Shown: positions 12,842-25,865 of the stretch, in pieces
How positions within the stretch are numbered: the first letter of the stretch is position 1
Layout: each line of letters starts with the position of its first letter
Source of the DNA: Escallonia rubra
Taxonomy: Eukaryota; Streptophyta; Magnoliopsida; Escalloniales; Escalloniaceae
Length of the DNA stretch: 64,000 nt
Direction of reading: 5' to 3'
Assembly (NCBI GenBank): GCA_033065855.1
Contig: JAVXUO010003015.1
Span: 310,001-374,000, forward strand
Notes under the pieces: generated by a model
The model's input: the letters and a program-made list of their open reading frames with translations, nothing else
The model's database searches: none
What the model was told of the DNA's origin: nothing
Position numbers and translations under genes: made by a program

Positions 12842-12881
<40 letters not shown>
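12842..12881. repeat. TA dinucleotide microsatellite
   Basis: About 20 uninterrupted AT/TA units, followed directly by a TGTGCGTGTG stretch. Confidence 0.95.
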
Positions 12882-12884
<3 letters not shown>

Positions 12885-13464
12885 CGTGTGCGTCCTCAGC
12901 ATAGATCATCTTTGCCAATCAATTCTAATCTCCTCGGCTACCAAAGGACTATGAAAAAAAAAACAAAATTAAGCAGCGCGACAACACCATGAATCGAGCT
13001 CCCTGGCTACGACAGGAGAACGATCAACAAACTAAAACTCGTACAAAGTGGGAAAAACTCTTGACAAGAGTGGAATACTCCCGAAATAGGAAAGACAACA
13101 ATGCACCATTCAAAGAAAAGGGGGGTAAAGAATAGTGATTTGAAAAGTGTAGTTAAAGTTATTTAAGCAAAAGGGGGGGTACCGAGTGAGAGAACTAGTG
13201 CGGGTCAATTGTTCCCAAAAACTTGATGGCTAAGGTATTCTAGAGAAAGAAACTAGCTAGACTGAAGGTAGTAAAACATACGATGCCTTCTATCTAAGAA
13301 GGACCTTAATTACTTATGATTTTATGAACTACTCCTAAGTTCACTATTTTGCGATATACACACACACATTTTGCGATATACATTTTGTGATATACACACA
13401 TATGCACCTATTACACATACACTGCTTTTCAGACACACTTCTGCACACCGTCGGTGGACACACA

Positions 13465-16400
13465 CACTACAACAAAATCCACTTTTAGCGACGGACAATT
13501 CCGTCCCTAAACGTGGGTAATCCGTTGATAAAGACTTTTAGCGACGGACACTAAAAGTCTGTTGTTAAAAACCCCGTTACTAAAAGATTAGCAACAGATT
13601 TTGGTGATCCGTCGGCAAAATTTATACTTTTAACGACGGATATAATTACTTTTAGCGACGGAAAATTCCGTCGCTAAAGGTATTTTATATATTTTTCTAA
13701 TTTTTTTATTTCTGAATAAAAATCTTTTAGCGACGGAATTTCTGTCGCTAAAAGTCCGTCGTAAAAGTATTTAGCGACATTAATTCCGTCGCTAAAAGTC
13801 GCTCTAAATCATTGACCAACAGATTTTGAACAACACAATTTTGTTGCTAAAAGCCTGTCTATAAAAATATTTACCATTTTGTAGAAGAACTTTTAGCGAC
13901 GGAATTCCGTTGCTAAAACCCAAAAGACTGTTTTTTCTATTTTTATTAATTTTTAAAATGCCAAATCTGTTTTAGACAATTACTTTTTATCAACTAATCC
14001 AACAATAATTTAATTATTTAAACTAGGATTCATCTTTACCAAATTCCAAGTAAAACAAATAAGATTTGAGTTAGATGTTCACTGAATATAATGTATAATA
14101 TATCACATCGTACAATCTCAAAAGAAAAAAAAAATTACAAGTTACATTGAAACTAAAAAAACTATATACCAAAGATTTGCTCCGAAAGCCTGCACAAAAA
14201 AAATAAATAAACTTTAAGGCTTATAACTCAGGTAAAAAATAATATATCACATCATACAATCCACATTAAGGATTATAACTCACGTATAAAAGGAAGCACA
14301 TTAGTTTGATAATCAACCACTCTTTTTGACGAACTTCCACCCACAGAGCTCACACAATTTTCGTAATGACAAGGTGAAACTATATTTTTATCCAAAGAAG
14401 AGATTTAAAATGCATAGTGAAAAATGACAACCACAAAGAGATGAAGTTCACAAGGTTGAGAAATCAATTGATATATATAGGAATCTCAGCTACCTGAAAC
14501 TTTACTCAATCACCAAGATACCTTAGAATCAAACCAAACAACATAGCTGATATAACGAAAAAACTGACATTTGTTAATCCTATAATCTTTTCAGATATAG
14601 AAATTATATTGCCAAAGCTATTATCCTTCTCCCCTCTTTTCTTTGCTCCTTTAACTCATGCATGTATATATATATAGATACACTACACCCATCAGTCCAT
14701 ACATCCAAACAACCAACATTTCCAACACTCCCTCATTCAAACCTTTTACCCACCTATCAAACCACAAGCACACACTCACATCAAGCATGCACTACCCACG
14801 TAAAACACCCAGCTCACTGTATATTCCACATATGTACACATCTCACACATTCAAGAATTAAACCCATTAATCACACCTACACAACACAAGTTCACCATAC
14901 CAAAGACACGCAGCAATTCACTCACGCAACACACAAATACACCACACATGCACAGCTCACCACAACTCATAACATGAGCATATTCACGGCTACCTAGCAG
15001 CCCACACACCACGGCATGCGTACACTCACAGTCGCTCAGCCCATATCAGAAGTGGAAACTTTCATACAGGCCCTTTCTTTTGCACCACTTCCATGAATAA
15101 TGAACACCAACACCTCACAGCTTCCCTTTTCCCTTCACTTTGTCACATTCTGCAACCACAACACACACACACACACACTATACAACATATACACCACACA
15201 AATACACTACCCAATTACCCAATTGAGAGTTCTTGAGAGTGAGGTGGGCAAGGGACCCTTGGGCCTATCCAACTTGCCCAAATTGTAACCCTAATGACGT
15301 ATATATAGAAACCAACTTATGTGAATTTAATAGCAAAATAAACAGTTCATCATCCAATTAGATACCAACGATAGAATCACTGGCCAATATTTTGCACGAT
15401 CTCCTGTATATCATGATGTATATTTCTTATTTCATCTAAAGATGTACATTACTAGTGATAGTCAAGGGAGACCACCTTCCAATGACTTCATCTTATCTCA
15501 CTCAATCTCATTGTTTACTCGGATTGGTTATGTAACTTCCGGCTGGTGGCTTATATATATATTTTTTTGGTGGCTTATGGTATAAACGAAGTACATATGC
15601 AGGTTGAAAAAGGGCATGCATGTGGTTTTGTTGCTAAACTAGGGCCTTAAAATAGACACTTTAAAAATGACCTTCAAAGTCAACTGCCAGGATGCTCAAC
15701 CATTTTGACCAAAGCTGCCCACAGGCGCCCCATCTCATCACAAAGCCGGAGCCGGCGCCGGCATACGCTCTTCTCTCATGACATTAACGACAATTGTTGT
15801 GCCTTTCAATACAATTAAAATAGACAATTGAAATCAAAACAAATTCCTAAAAAGAGATAATATGAACCCTAACCAAATAAAGCCAAAGTAAATTTGTGAA
15901 TAGAAAACCAAAATTTTTAAAATAACATAAAATGAATTAGTGGTATATGCCGTTCAATCGTTAATTGAGGAAGGGTAGAGATAGCCACTTACCTGATTTG
16001 GACGAAATACCCAATATAAAGCTTGCCTACCGCAAGCGTTAGAATCTGTTATGCAAAAGAAAGAGAAAAAGTGAGAGGAAGATCAGATGCAATAGACAGA
16101 TCGGTGAAAAGGAAGAGAAATTAAGTGAAAAGGCATTTCGAAATCGAGTATCTGAGAGAGAGAAAGATTGACCCAGAGAGAGAGAGAAACCTGCCCATGT
16201 TTACGGCGGGGCTGTGGCGGGGTTGCGGTGGTGTAGCAGAGGCGGGGGGGCGTGGAGAAGAGAGAGAGAGAGTAAGAGCAGAAAGCGACGCAGAGAAGAA
16301 AAGAAGGAGGTAGGGTTTCTTATTAATGAACTTTTTAGCGACGGATCGCTGAAAGTCCATCGCTAATAATTTCCAAATTATTTTTTTCAAACCCAAAAAA

Positions 16401-16634
16401 ATCCGATAAAAAATATAAAATCAGGAAAAACTTTTTAGCGACGGAATTTTCGTCGGTAATAATCCGTCGGTAAAAGTCCATCGCAAAAAGTTTTTACCCA
16501 CGGATATTCCGTTGGTAAAACCTTTAGTGACGGACTTTTACTAACGGAAAAATCCGTCGCCAAAAGCAACTTTTAGCAACGGATTTTGATCCGTCGCTAA
16601 AAGTCTGTCGGTAAAAGTCGATTTTCTTGTAGTG
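13465..16634. mobile_element. Nonautonomous CACTA transposon, 3.17 kb, TSD ACA
   Basis: The left end reads CACTACAACAAAATCCACTT; the reverse complement of the right end begins CACTACAAGAAAATC and continues GACTTTTA. The flanking trinucleotide ACA is present at 13462-13464 and 16635-16637, as CACTA elements make 3-bp duplications. Both subterminal regions (13480-13925 and 16320-16630) are packed with TTTTAGCGACGG and its inverse CCGTCGCTAAAA, the kind of array that binds the TnpA-type protein in En/Spm elements. The interior is AT-rich with a CA-rich block (14650-15200) and a GA/GGCGG block (16120-16315). No Tnp2 or TnpA frame is visible, so it depended on a relative. The ACA match is weak alone because the target is CA-rich; the ends are decisive. 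Confidence 0.92.
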
Positions 16635-19600
16635 ACATGAACACACACTTCACTTAGACACACCAATGCACACCGATACACATACTTACACATGCACACA
16701 ACACACACTCACATCATCACTCACGGCTGCTTGTTCAGCTTCCTCCTCCTTCTTCACGCAGAGCACACGTTACATACACTGTTAGCATTAAAATTCATAT
16801 ACACACAACCTCACACACACGCACACATCATGCATATATACTGAAACACCCACATAGCACTGTGTTTACACACACTTCCATACTGAAATTTTACCCTTAA
16901 ACCTACCCTAACTTCAAGCCTAATTACCTACGAATTGCATTCTCAAATCAGGCTAGAATAACCCTACACACACACACACTCTCTGTCACGACCCGAACCC
17001 ATAGGTGAACCCATGAGCTAGGCACGTGACCGGCTGCAGGCCCATTCAAACACCTACCAGGGCTCTGTCAGGCCTTACTACAATCATGTGACTCAAATTT
17101 CATAACATGTTATAACTTTCAATAATCCAAATAAAATCCCTCATTACATGTCTTTAAAATTTATGAATGAAACTCGAGGAGACCTATGCTCCTTACATTA
17201 GTTCAAGCATAACGTTAATTAACATAGAACTAAATTCTCAAATGGTAAACGCTCATTTTTCTAATAATTCTCTTCAGGTTGATCATACAGCTCCGCTTCC
17301 CTTAAGTCATCACCTGAAAAATAAGGAATGAGCGAAAGCCCAGCAAGACACCAACCATGCACCTAAAATAAGTTTGAAATTTCAAAACATGCCATGGTTT
17401 AACAATTCAGTAATTCAATATTACCATCCTTAAAACATTTTTCAATACATATACAAATATATATGAAAATTGAAAAGGGTTTTCAATCAGAGTAAAATCA
17501 TCAATGATTCCATTCGCATCAAACACGGATATTTCATTCCTTAGATATGTTATGGTCAGCGTACGAGCCCCCCTGACTAGGGCCCGAAATTCCTCCTACA
17601 CCCGGGATAAAATTTTGTGAATGCAAAGGCGAACCACCAGCAACAGTACTGTGCATCAACGTGCAAGCCCAGTTGACTTGGGCCCGAAATCCAACATTCC
17701 CCCGTTGGATATGGGGCACAACAACCAAGACGAGTTTCATTGCTCATTTAATATGTACTCAGGGAAATTCTACGATTCATATAACATTCCATGGCATTCT
17801 TTTTACTAAGTTTCTCATCAAACGATTTAGAATAAAACACATGCAGAACAAAACTTTAAACTTTAAATGAACAAATCATAGGTACATATATAGATTTTTG
17901 CAAATAAGTATACGGAGGAACATGACAGGGGTACTTACCATGCTCAGTAATTGGTTCTTGAGCTCGATCAACAGTCGATCCTATTTCTTGTCTACCAAAA
18001 CCTAAATAACAAACCACATGAATGTCATTCATTGTCGCTCGGGCACGTCTAAGTATTAGACTTCTTTTTAAATGAGTAAAATTTTACCCAACCGTCCTTC
18101 GACTTTTGTATAATTACCTATTTTCCCCCAATGCCTAACGTACAATTATCCAGCTAGATATAACCTAAAAGAGTCTTTTTCAACCACTGATGCGTTTTTC
18201 GGACAAGAACAGTCGTTCTGGGAATTTTTCGCTCGGAACCCTAAACTACTGCTCATTGAATTGAGCGTTAATGCTCATGTCCGAAAAATATATCGAACGG
18301 CACCGGAATGCCACAAAATTTCAGACACTCAAGCGTCATCGTAGTTTTAGATCACTATAAAGTTCTAGGCTAAAAATAAATTTTTTTACTATGTTAAATA
18401 ATTCAAAAATAAAATTTAAAAATAAAATTGTTTGAGACACTTCCCATGCCCAGAAAAAAATGAGACAATTCCACATTGAAGGTTTCCCAAAAATAAGGGA
18501 AGTTTTAGTTTTGCACTTTGCCTAAATCTATTCAGAAGAGGTTCTTAGAAATAATTTAATAAACTATTATAAAAGTGAATTGTTACGCTATATCCGTTCG
18601 AGCGCTACACTGCTAATAACGCTAAAAATAGCAAATAACTTTCAAAAATTTTAAAAATCTGTAATATACATTATCATATCTACATAAGGCTATTATAAAT
18701 GTATCATAATTTAATAACTTAATTTACTATTTTAAAATGCAGCAAAATCCCTTGTTCGGATAAAATTATTTAGCATGCTTGCCGAACTCAGAAAAATCTA
18801 AACCTTTTCCAGCTTGTAGGCCTCACAAAAATAATATGAACTACTCTTTTGGACTTCGCCCAAATAAATTTCTAAATATATCTTAAAAATCCGGAAAGAA
18901 ACTGCTAAAAAATTTACCATTAGCGACACTTAGAAGTTCAATTTAAAACCACAGCTTTTCCCTCTCTCTGTGCCACATCTTCTTCTTCACACCAGCCCAG
19001 CAGCCTTCTTTACCCGAAACCACTCCACCCACAGCACCCATTTTCTTAGTCTCTCACTCACCCACCTTTACAACACCCATAAATCTTATCACTTGCCTAC
19101 CCATATGTATATAAATACCTTCTCTCAATTCTCACACAATACAAATCCATGAGTCCCACACCCACTGCCTCACAGCAGTGGGTCTTCCTGGTTCATGTTT
19201 TCCTCATGAACAACACACAAATATATGCATACAACCTTTCCTCCCACATGACATGTATATTTACATATATTCTACTACATTTCCACAACATCACACAACC
19301 TCTATGTTCCTAACCTACTTTGGTCACACCCTATTGACCCACTGGGGTCCCAATTTTCATGACAGGTCGGCACATTCAACGGTCAACTTTTCAACGCTCA
19401 CAAGACGGTCAAAGTGACACATGCTCAAGTCACGTGAATTGCTCGTGAAATAGCCTTGTCGTGCCTTCCACCTTAGGGGGGTCGGCCACCTACCTTCGCG
19501 ACCGATGACCGTCGATCGCGTTCGTGCGCCGTAGTCTCGTCGTCGTTCGCCGCCAAGCTCCGTCGCCGCGACGACGGTCGCTCGCCGCCGCGCGCCGTCC

Positions 19601-20099
19601 ATACACTGGCCGTCGCCCGCATCCCGTCTCTGCAACGCCTGTCGTCGCCCACTCGTCGACTCCACGGTGCCCGTTGCCCGAGGTCGCGCGTCGGCCTCAC
19701 GGGGCCCGTCGCCGTCGCTCGCACACCGGCTTCACTGCGCCCATCGCACGCGCGCTAACTCCACGGCGCCTATCGCCCGCGACCGCGTGCTGACTCTACG
19801 GCGCCCGTCTTCCGTCGCCCGTCGCCCGCGCCCGCGTGCCGTCTACAACACTCTGACACGCCCATGAGCCGCGCCGCTGATACAATCGTGCCCCAGGCTC
19901 TCTGTCACACTATCGTGTCGCCAGCACCTCACTCACTTCGCCGCGCCCATACGTCGCGCCACTGATACAGTCGCTCCCCCGGCTCTATGTCACACTACCA
20001 CGCTATTTGCGATGGTCCATCCTATCACCACACCATGCGCACCTTGCCTTGGTCGTGGAACATGCTTCGACCCATTCCCCGAAGTGTGCAGCATCCCGC

Positions 20100-20400
20100 A
20101 GGGATAGGTGACTCCTCCGGGACACTATCTCTGCCAGGGAGCTTTTCAACTCCTTTCCGCCAGGTAGACGGATCCTCCGAATGCTACCATGACGCGCTTT
20201 GAGTGCTCTGGCACAAGGACTCACCCGCGGGGATAGGCGACTCCTTCGGGACACTATCTCTACCAGGGAGCTTTTCAACTCCCCTTCCACCAGGTAGACG
20301 GCTCCTCCGGGATGCTACATCGGCCCGTCGGGTAGACGGCTCCTCCGAGATGCTACCTTGACGCGTTCCAAGTGCTCCGGCACAAGGACTCACTCACAGG
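20100..20400. repeat. Tandem repeat, about 128-bp unit
   Basis: The block 'gggataggtgactcctccgg' at 20101 recurs as 'gggataggcgactccttcgg' at about 20230, with most intervening sequence repeated (including 'ccagggagcttttcaactcc'). A third, diverged start lies near 20398. The array sits just upstream of the TATA box, in U3. Confidence 0.8.
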
Positions 20401-20756
20401 ATAAGCGAGCCCTCCGAGACACTATATCCACCGGGTCACTCCGAGACAGGATCAGGTCTTCGGAGGGCATCGGGCCTAGTCCGCCTGGCAGTTGGGCGTC
20501 GGGTCTTCCCCACCACTGCCAGGCTTGTGGGACTCTACAAGGGCTTGGATTAGTGGCTAGATCAAGGGAGTTCTCTGGCCGCACCGACGATGTGGGTGCC
20601 AATCTTTTCAGACAAACAGAGCGACGCTGTAAGGAGCAGACCGGGTAAATATACGATTCGACAGTCCGTGGAGCACCGGCACCTATGGACCCCTCGGTGA
20701 CGTGTCACTCCCAGGGAGCGCCACGTGTCGCATGATGATATCATCATCTCAACCTC

Positions 20757-20764
20757 TATAAATA
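20757..20764 (+). promoter_or_regulatory. TATA box of the LARD-related solo LTR
   Basis: TATAAATA followed by GTGG; the same motif and downstream context occur at 35471 and 41507 in the two LARD LTRs. Conservation across three copies supports a functional core promoter in the ancestral LTR. Confidence 0.75.
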
Positions 20765-23230
20765 GTGGACTTTGGATTTCATTTAAAAGAGAACTCTCTC
20801 ATTTCACATTTTCACTTTCTCACTCTAGAATCCAAATCCTCTGGAATTCTAGAGAGAGAAACATACAGGACCTTGACTCCGGACCTAAGCATCAGACTGT
20901 GACTGTCGTCGTATATTCACCGTGTGTCGTCGCCTTCGCAGCATTGCCACCCTCAGGCTCTGTCTGGGAAGCCCTTGGTCTCTGCCCTTACTCCACCCTT
21001 ACTGTGTCCCACTTCAACATACTTGGCATCTGACTCAGACTGCATTCTTTGTGGCACCTCCACGTCAACTGCGAACCCACCTTCCTTGGCATCACTCTCA
21101 AAGCTACTGCCTCATTTATCATGTCCTCTCCACTCATGTGCAACCCAGTTTCACACAATTAAACTTGAAACCACATATAGACATAGTATTCACACCCAAC
21201 TCACATACACACATACACTCATATGTATATACTAAATCTGCTTCAACACACAATTGACATCTCTTGCCTTCACTCTCCAGCAGGCCTTTCCAAAGCTACT
21301 GCCTCACGGCAGTAGCCTCATTCTCTTGCTCAATTTATTCATGGGCATACCCACCCACTCACATATGCTGCCCACACAGTACACACTAAACTCTAAAACC
21401 CACAACATATACTCACAAACACCACCCACACCCACTGCCTTACGGCAGTGGGTTTCGAAACAGATCAGCCCCTCTCTCACCTTCCATAACTGTTCCCGAA
21501 CTCCTCCCCGGTTCAACTATGGTTGCGCCGGAGTATTTACTCAAGGCAGCCCCCGATACACCTACACAATGTCCCCGCACACAGCCGCACTCCACCACGG
21601 CTGTCATCACTCCACGGCCTCACCAAGCACACCAACATGCACACGGATGAAGTTCAGCCTTCCCCTTGCCCATGCACACCATTTACACTATATACATATA
21701 TACCCACGCTCCACTTCCTCTCTCACCCGGCAGTGCCATGGCTGCCATGGCCACTTCCCTTTCTTTCATCCATCACACGTTCATACACATACATAAACAC
21801 ACTTACGCATCGTCACCCCACGGAAACTAACACTCACGGCTATACATCTAGTCCCTCACTCCCATAATTCATGAAAGAAACCAAAGGGAAAGGTGAGAAA
21901 CTGACCGAAAGCTTGGATCCTTCGCCGGAAAATTTCTGTTTCTTCAAGCATTCTTTCCCTTTCTACTTCTCTCTTTCTCTGTCTCGATCATGTGTCTCAC
22001 AGAAGCCTCGGTCGGCTGCCCAGAATGTGTACATTATATATATCAACCCTAAATTGTAATATTACTATAAATCCCCCCACCATTTCCTGAGCCATTTAAA
22101 TTCTACTCGGAACTTTTATTGTTACAAAAATACCCACTATAGTTATTTATGAAAGATGACGTATTAAAAGAATTTAACGGTTTATTACCTAACCACGTTA
22201 CACTAATTCGTTGCTAAAACTTGTTAATAAAGTATCGACGTTAACTATAAAAAAATGTCGCTAAAGATTTTTAAAAATCTCACTAACACTAATTGTCGCT
22301 AAAGATTGTTCTAATAAAATAACGCTGTAAAATATAGATATTGTCGCTAATGGTTTCTAAAAAAATGCCATTAACGCTAATCGCCACTAAAGACCTCAAT
22401 CAATATAATTCATAATTACTAACGTAAATTACAACTTATGATTCTACAATTGTCGCAAAAGGTTCAATGAAATTCACTGGAGAAAATCGAGGCTAAATAT
22501 TACATATAATTATTGTCGCTATAAGTCATTAAAGAGAAATATGCTAACGCTAAACAAGAGTTCGTCGCTAAAAAGGCGCAAATATTGTTACTTGTAAAAT
22601 TTGCCGCTAAAAGAATTCAGTAAATTTTGTTAAAATTAAAAGCTCAAACCTAAGATCGGGATATTACACTCTCTCTAAAACACCAAGAATACACACACTA
22701 AAATTATACTTAGTTTACACTAACTCAATTAGCCTATGGAGACCAATTTTCTCGAACTTCTAGCTTGAATCTCTTATCTCTCTCCCTCAGCTAAATCTTC
22801 CACCCCATTTTTCCCCCACTCTTCCTTGTAAAGCCCACAACCCTAGCTTAATGATCACTTACCTCCCCTAAACCACAATTCATGTGCATGCAAAATCCAT
22901 TATGATTTAGTGGAGAAGAGTGGTTGCCTTGCCACAAAAGACATGCAATCTCTTTTTTTTTCTCTTTCACTTTCTCCCAAACTCCCACTTTAAGTACCTT
23001 AAAAACCCTAATTCACTCCACCACCTCCTCTTTCATCCAATCCCCTCTCGTGCACCTTCCTCTCAGCCAGAAAAGAATGGAGAAAATGGCTGAGGCAGCC
23101 AAGCAAGCCGTGCAGAAAAGCATAATTTTTAAAGTTCACCCAAAACTTGATAATATTACGAAAAGGCTCACAAAAAACTTTTTACTACGAATTAACTTAC
23201 TAGAAAAAAAGGTTGGCAAATAACCCAAAT

Positions 23231-24521
23231 AAATTTTCGAGCGACTTTACAAAGTATTCGCACTAAAGGCCTAAAAGTATAAGGTTGTTCGATATGTATT
23301 TAATACACTTTAACCCACCGATAAATATTTCCTCAAATATCAATACTCTTAAATCACAAGTTCCGATATGTTATCTCTACAACCTTGGTTAGGTCTTTTG
23401 TTTTGTTTTAGCAACTAGAAACTTATTTTTCCCACCATCATGAGTCAGCTTCACCCAAATGAAAGACGTCATCGAATGTTACATATAACCTCCAAAAAAC
23501 GAGTCGAGAACATCCATAGCAGCTTCAGTAAACTTCATAACAACTTAAAATATTTCACCATACTATAAGATTCATCTTATAACCTAGGATTCCATAACCC
23601 AACCAACATGATCGTTATTCAACTTCAAAATATTTATAACTTAGCTAGCACGAAACTCACTGAACTAAAATTTTTCACTCCAAATTCAAAACATATATAA
23701 AAAAATTCAAATCAATCTATAATCCATCATGCTTCAACTGCGCTACTCTGATAATATACCAAACTATACTCTTTCCACATTCTACCTAATAGTAGCAAGC
23801 TTAACTTCAGGCCAAAGGTATACTAAAGTACTAAGCTATCATCATTTATGACTTGCACTCTACAGGATCCAAACCTTGAGTTCTAACTTTCGTTCTCATC
23901 ACCTCCCCAGCCTCATACTAAGATGTATATGATCGAAATGTACGCCTATACAAAGCCAAAATTGGAGTCATCTCAATACTCTCTCAATGATATTTTGCTG
24001 ACTACTGAGGTTAACTAGTAACTAAAGTTGCTACATTATTGGCACTCTTTCGGCCGTATGCATTAACCATCTTATTAGCATTACAAATAAAATAATACTT
24101 GCTTAAATTGCCAACTTCAAATTCTAGAGTCATATACTTTATGCCCATAAACGTCTTAATACTTCAAACACGTGGTTACTCAAGATAGCATAAAACTCAA
24201 TCTTTTTATCCATATCTCATGACTATCAAGAGCACAAACTATATGTTTAAGGCCTAACTAAACTTCAAAGATGGAATGTCTATGAAGTTCACCAATCAAA
24301 ACCATGAAATCACCTAAACTACCACTTTGACACAACCAATATGGATAACCAATTTTTATAACCAGTGTCTATTATTGCGTACTCGGCCCAAATCTCAATC
24401 TTATACTAAAGCATCAAATAAGTTTTCAAACCTAATACAACTTTTTAAAGGCTAATCCCTCGCATATTGTCTTAGGCTTAGGAAGCTATAGAACCTCTTA
24501 CCTAAGCTCATACACCATTTC
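23231..24521. other. AT-rich stretch without recognisable gene
   Basis: Six-frame reading shows no protein I recognise, and frames are short. The sequence is evenly AT-rich with no visible array, terminal repeat or promoter cluster. It lies between two minus-strand LTR remnants and may be decayed retrotransposon sequence, but nothing specific supports that. Confidence 0.4.
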
Positions 24522-25865
24522 TGTCATTATCCGAACCCAACCGTGAATTAGGTATGTGATCGACCGCTGGTCCATTGCGTTCTTACCAAGGACTCTGTCA
24601 GGACTTACGATAACATGTGCATACAATTGCTTGAACTTACTAAATTCTATACCATTGATACGGCTATGAAGAGCCGAGCTTGACATTCTCAAAATGTTAC
24701 TTATAATATCTTATCAATCAACATACCCAACTAACAACAAAGCTGAAATTCGTGGGTACATAAGCTTCTTACAGCCTTAGAAACAAAAGACTAATAACCA
24801 TGATGCCATACGAAACGTTAAAGTATTACGAGGATTCCAAACTTCTAATTATCGTCTCCATAAGCCTCAAACTCAAGATCCTTTTAACATCTCTCTGATG
24901 CGGTAAGCGCTTGGTCTCACTAACTTAGACCCGGAAACCCACCTATGGATAATCATTATTTTTTAAGCAAAGGCGACCATTAGCGACAATACTAGGCGTC
25001 AACATTCCGTCTAGTTGACAAGGACCCAAAATCTAACTTTTTTTAGTTCAATGTGGGGCACATAAACCATTTTATAAAATTCACCTAGTTCGGTAAACCA
25101 TGGTCCATAACCGGGTAATCAGAAGTGTTTTATGGCAGATCGTTTCTTTTCTTGTCAATAGTTTAAAATGGAACCAGTCATATATCTTCAAAGACTTTAA
25201 AAATATTTAGCTGATACGAGTACACATGTGTGGGTATATTATAGTTGAAAATATGATAAGAAGCAGGGATATTGCTAAATGTACCTACCCAAACCTCTAA
25301 CCGAATCCCTAAATCTCCTTGAGGTTCGATCCTAGTCTTCTTCTTTCGAGACTAAAAAGATGAACCGACAATAAACTAATAGCCGTAGCGTACAATTAGC
25401 TCTTAGCATAAGAAAATGTCCCGATTTCCCTCCAATTCATAATTTAAATGCGCACAAGGCGACCAACTACTAAAAATAGTAACGACACTAAAATGTCACC
25501 AAATTTAGAAACTGAAGTGTTTCATCAGTACAAGATTGCAATTAAATTTTTAGAAAAAAAAAGTAGTCTGATTTGCTATTGTTAATAGATCGAGAACCTC
25601 TTTTTCAAATAAAATCATTTAGCATCCTTCATGGACAAGGAAAAGTTCAGAAAAATTCCATGATGTAACACACACTAAAAATAATAGGGGTTACTCTTTT
25701 GGCCAAAATTTGATTGAAATTAGTGAATTGATGTATTAGATAAGGTTTTTAGCAACACTTTGTAGTTCAAAGCCCGAAGAACCCTAAATTAATCACTGTT
25801 CACCCCTTATACTCCTCTCAGCAGCCCCCTCCCCCCACCCCATTCTTACCAGCAGCACACACACA
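24522..25865 (-). mobile_element. Truncated gypsy-type LTR (3' portion)
   Basis: The plus strand begins TGTCATTATCCGAACCC, the same terminus class as TGTCACGACCCGAACCC at 16984. The following 'gaccgctggtcc' and 'ggactctgtcaggacttac' blocks match that LTR. Blocks at 24990-25080 (including 'gtggggcaca') match 17620-17720. The order then follows the same family to a CACA tract near 25858, where another LTR starts. The 5' part of the LTR is missing. There are no coding sequences. Confidence 0.65.

Larger units (their letters stand above)
10441..13330. other. Gene-free AT-rich stretch with low-complexity islands
   Basis: No protein-like frame is recognisable. Islands are a G-rich purine/GGTGG segment (10700-10895), a GA run (11232-11245), two long C homopolymers, a TA microsatellite and the fold-back element listed separately. 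The open frames at 10544-10807 (+) and 10642-10911 (-) are translations of the G-rich tract. The rest (10920-11580 and 11630-12530) shows nothing I can assign. Confidence 0.6.
19305..21094 (+). mobile_element. Solo LTR related to the 32401-41865 LARD, nested
   Basis: It starts TGTTCCTAACCTACTTTGG and ends CCTTGGCATCA, matching the LTR termini of the large element at 32401-41865. CTCTA (19300-19304) and CTCTC (21095-21099) flank it with one mismatch. Common internal blocks include 'gacccactggggtcc' near 19336, 'tcggagggcatcg' near 20460, the TATA box and the 'ctcactctagaat' block downstream. The GC-rich left half is unlike the AT-rich LTR it sits in. It is shorter than the LARD LTRs (1790 versus about 3200-3430 bp) because it lacks most of their arrays, but has its own about 128-bp tandem repeat. 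No coding region. Confidence 0.85.
16984..22668 (-). mobile_element. Solo LTR, Ty3/gypsy type, TSD CTCTC, carrying a nested LTR
   Basis: On the plus strand it starts TGTCACGACCC and ends CGGGATATTACA; the minus-strand LTR thus runs TGTAATATCCCG to GGGTCGTGACA. CTCTC is present at 16979-16983 and 22669-22673. Removing the nested LTR (19305-21094) leaves about 3.9 kb. The minus strand carries CA/TG-rich tracts (18960-19300 and 21130-21860), and 'gtcgctaaag'-like motifs are frequent at 22200-22640. The block near 17600-17720 recurs at 24990-25080 in a neighbouring LTR. No gag-pol borders it. CTCTC is low-complexity, so the duplication is supportive rather than decisive; the matched termini strengthen it. 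Confidence 0.8.
13331..23230 (-). mobile_element. CA-rich LTR-like host sequence, split by two nested elements
   Basis: The visible pieces are 13331-13464, 16635-16983 and 22669-23230. All three are rich in CACA on the plus strand, matching the TG tract found inside the long gypsy LTRs when read on the minus strand. In 22669-23230 the minus strand carries a purine-rich leader and an excellent splice-donor-like GGAG|GTAAGT (ACTTAC at 22857-22862), as other LTRs here do. The pieces become contiguous when the CACTA element (13465-16634) and the solo LTR (16984-22668) are removed with one copy of each target duplication. Outer termini were not located. Confidence 0.5.

Noticed and set aside
21254-21796. 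180-codon plus-strand frame
   Set aside because: Histidine/threonine/serine-rich translation of the CA-rich tract in an LTR; no domain.
22924-23223. 99-codon frame with AEAAKQAVQKS, looking like a host peptide
   Set aside because: It lies in the leader/intron-like part of a minus-strand LTR, lacks any domain and has no gene structure.
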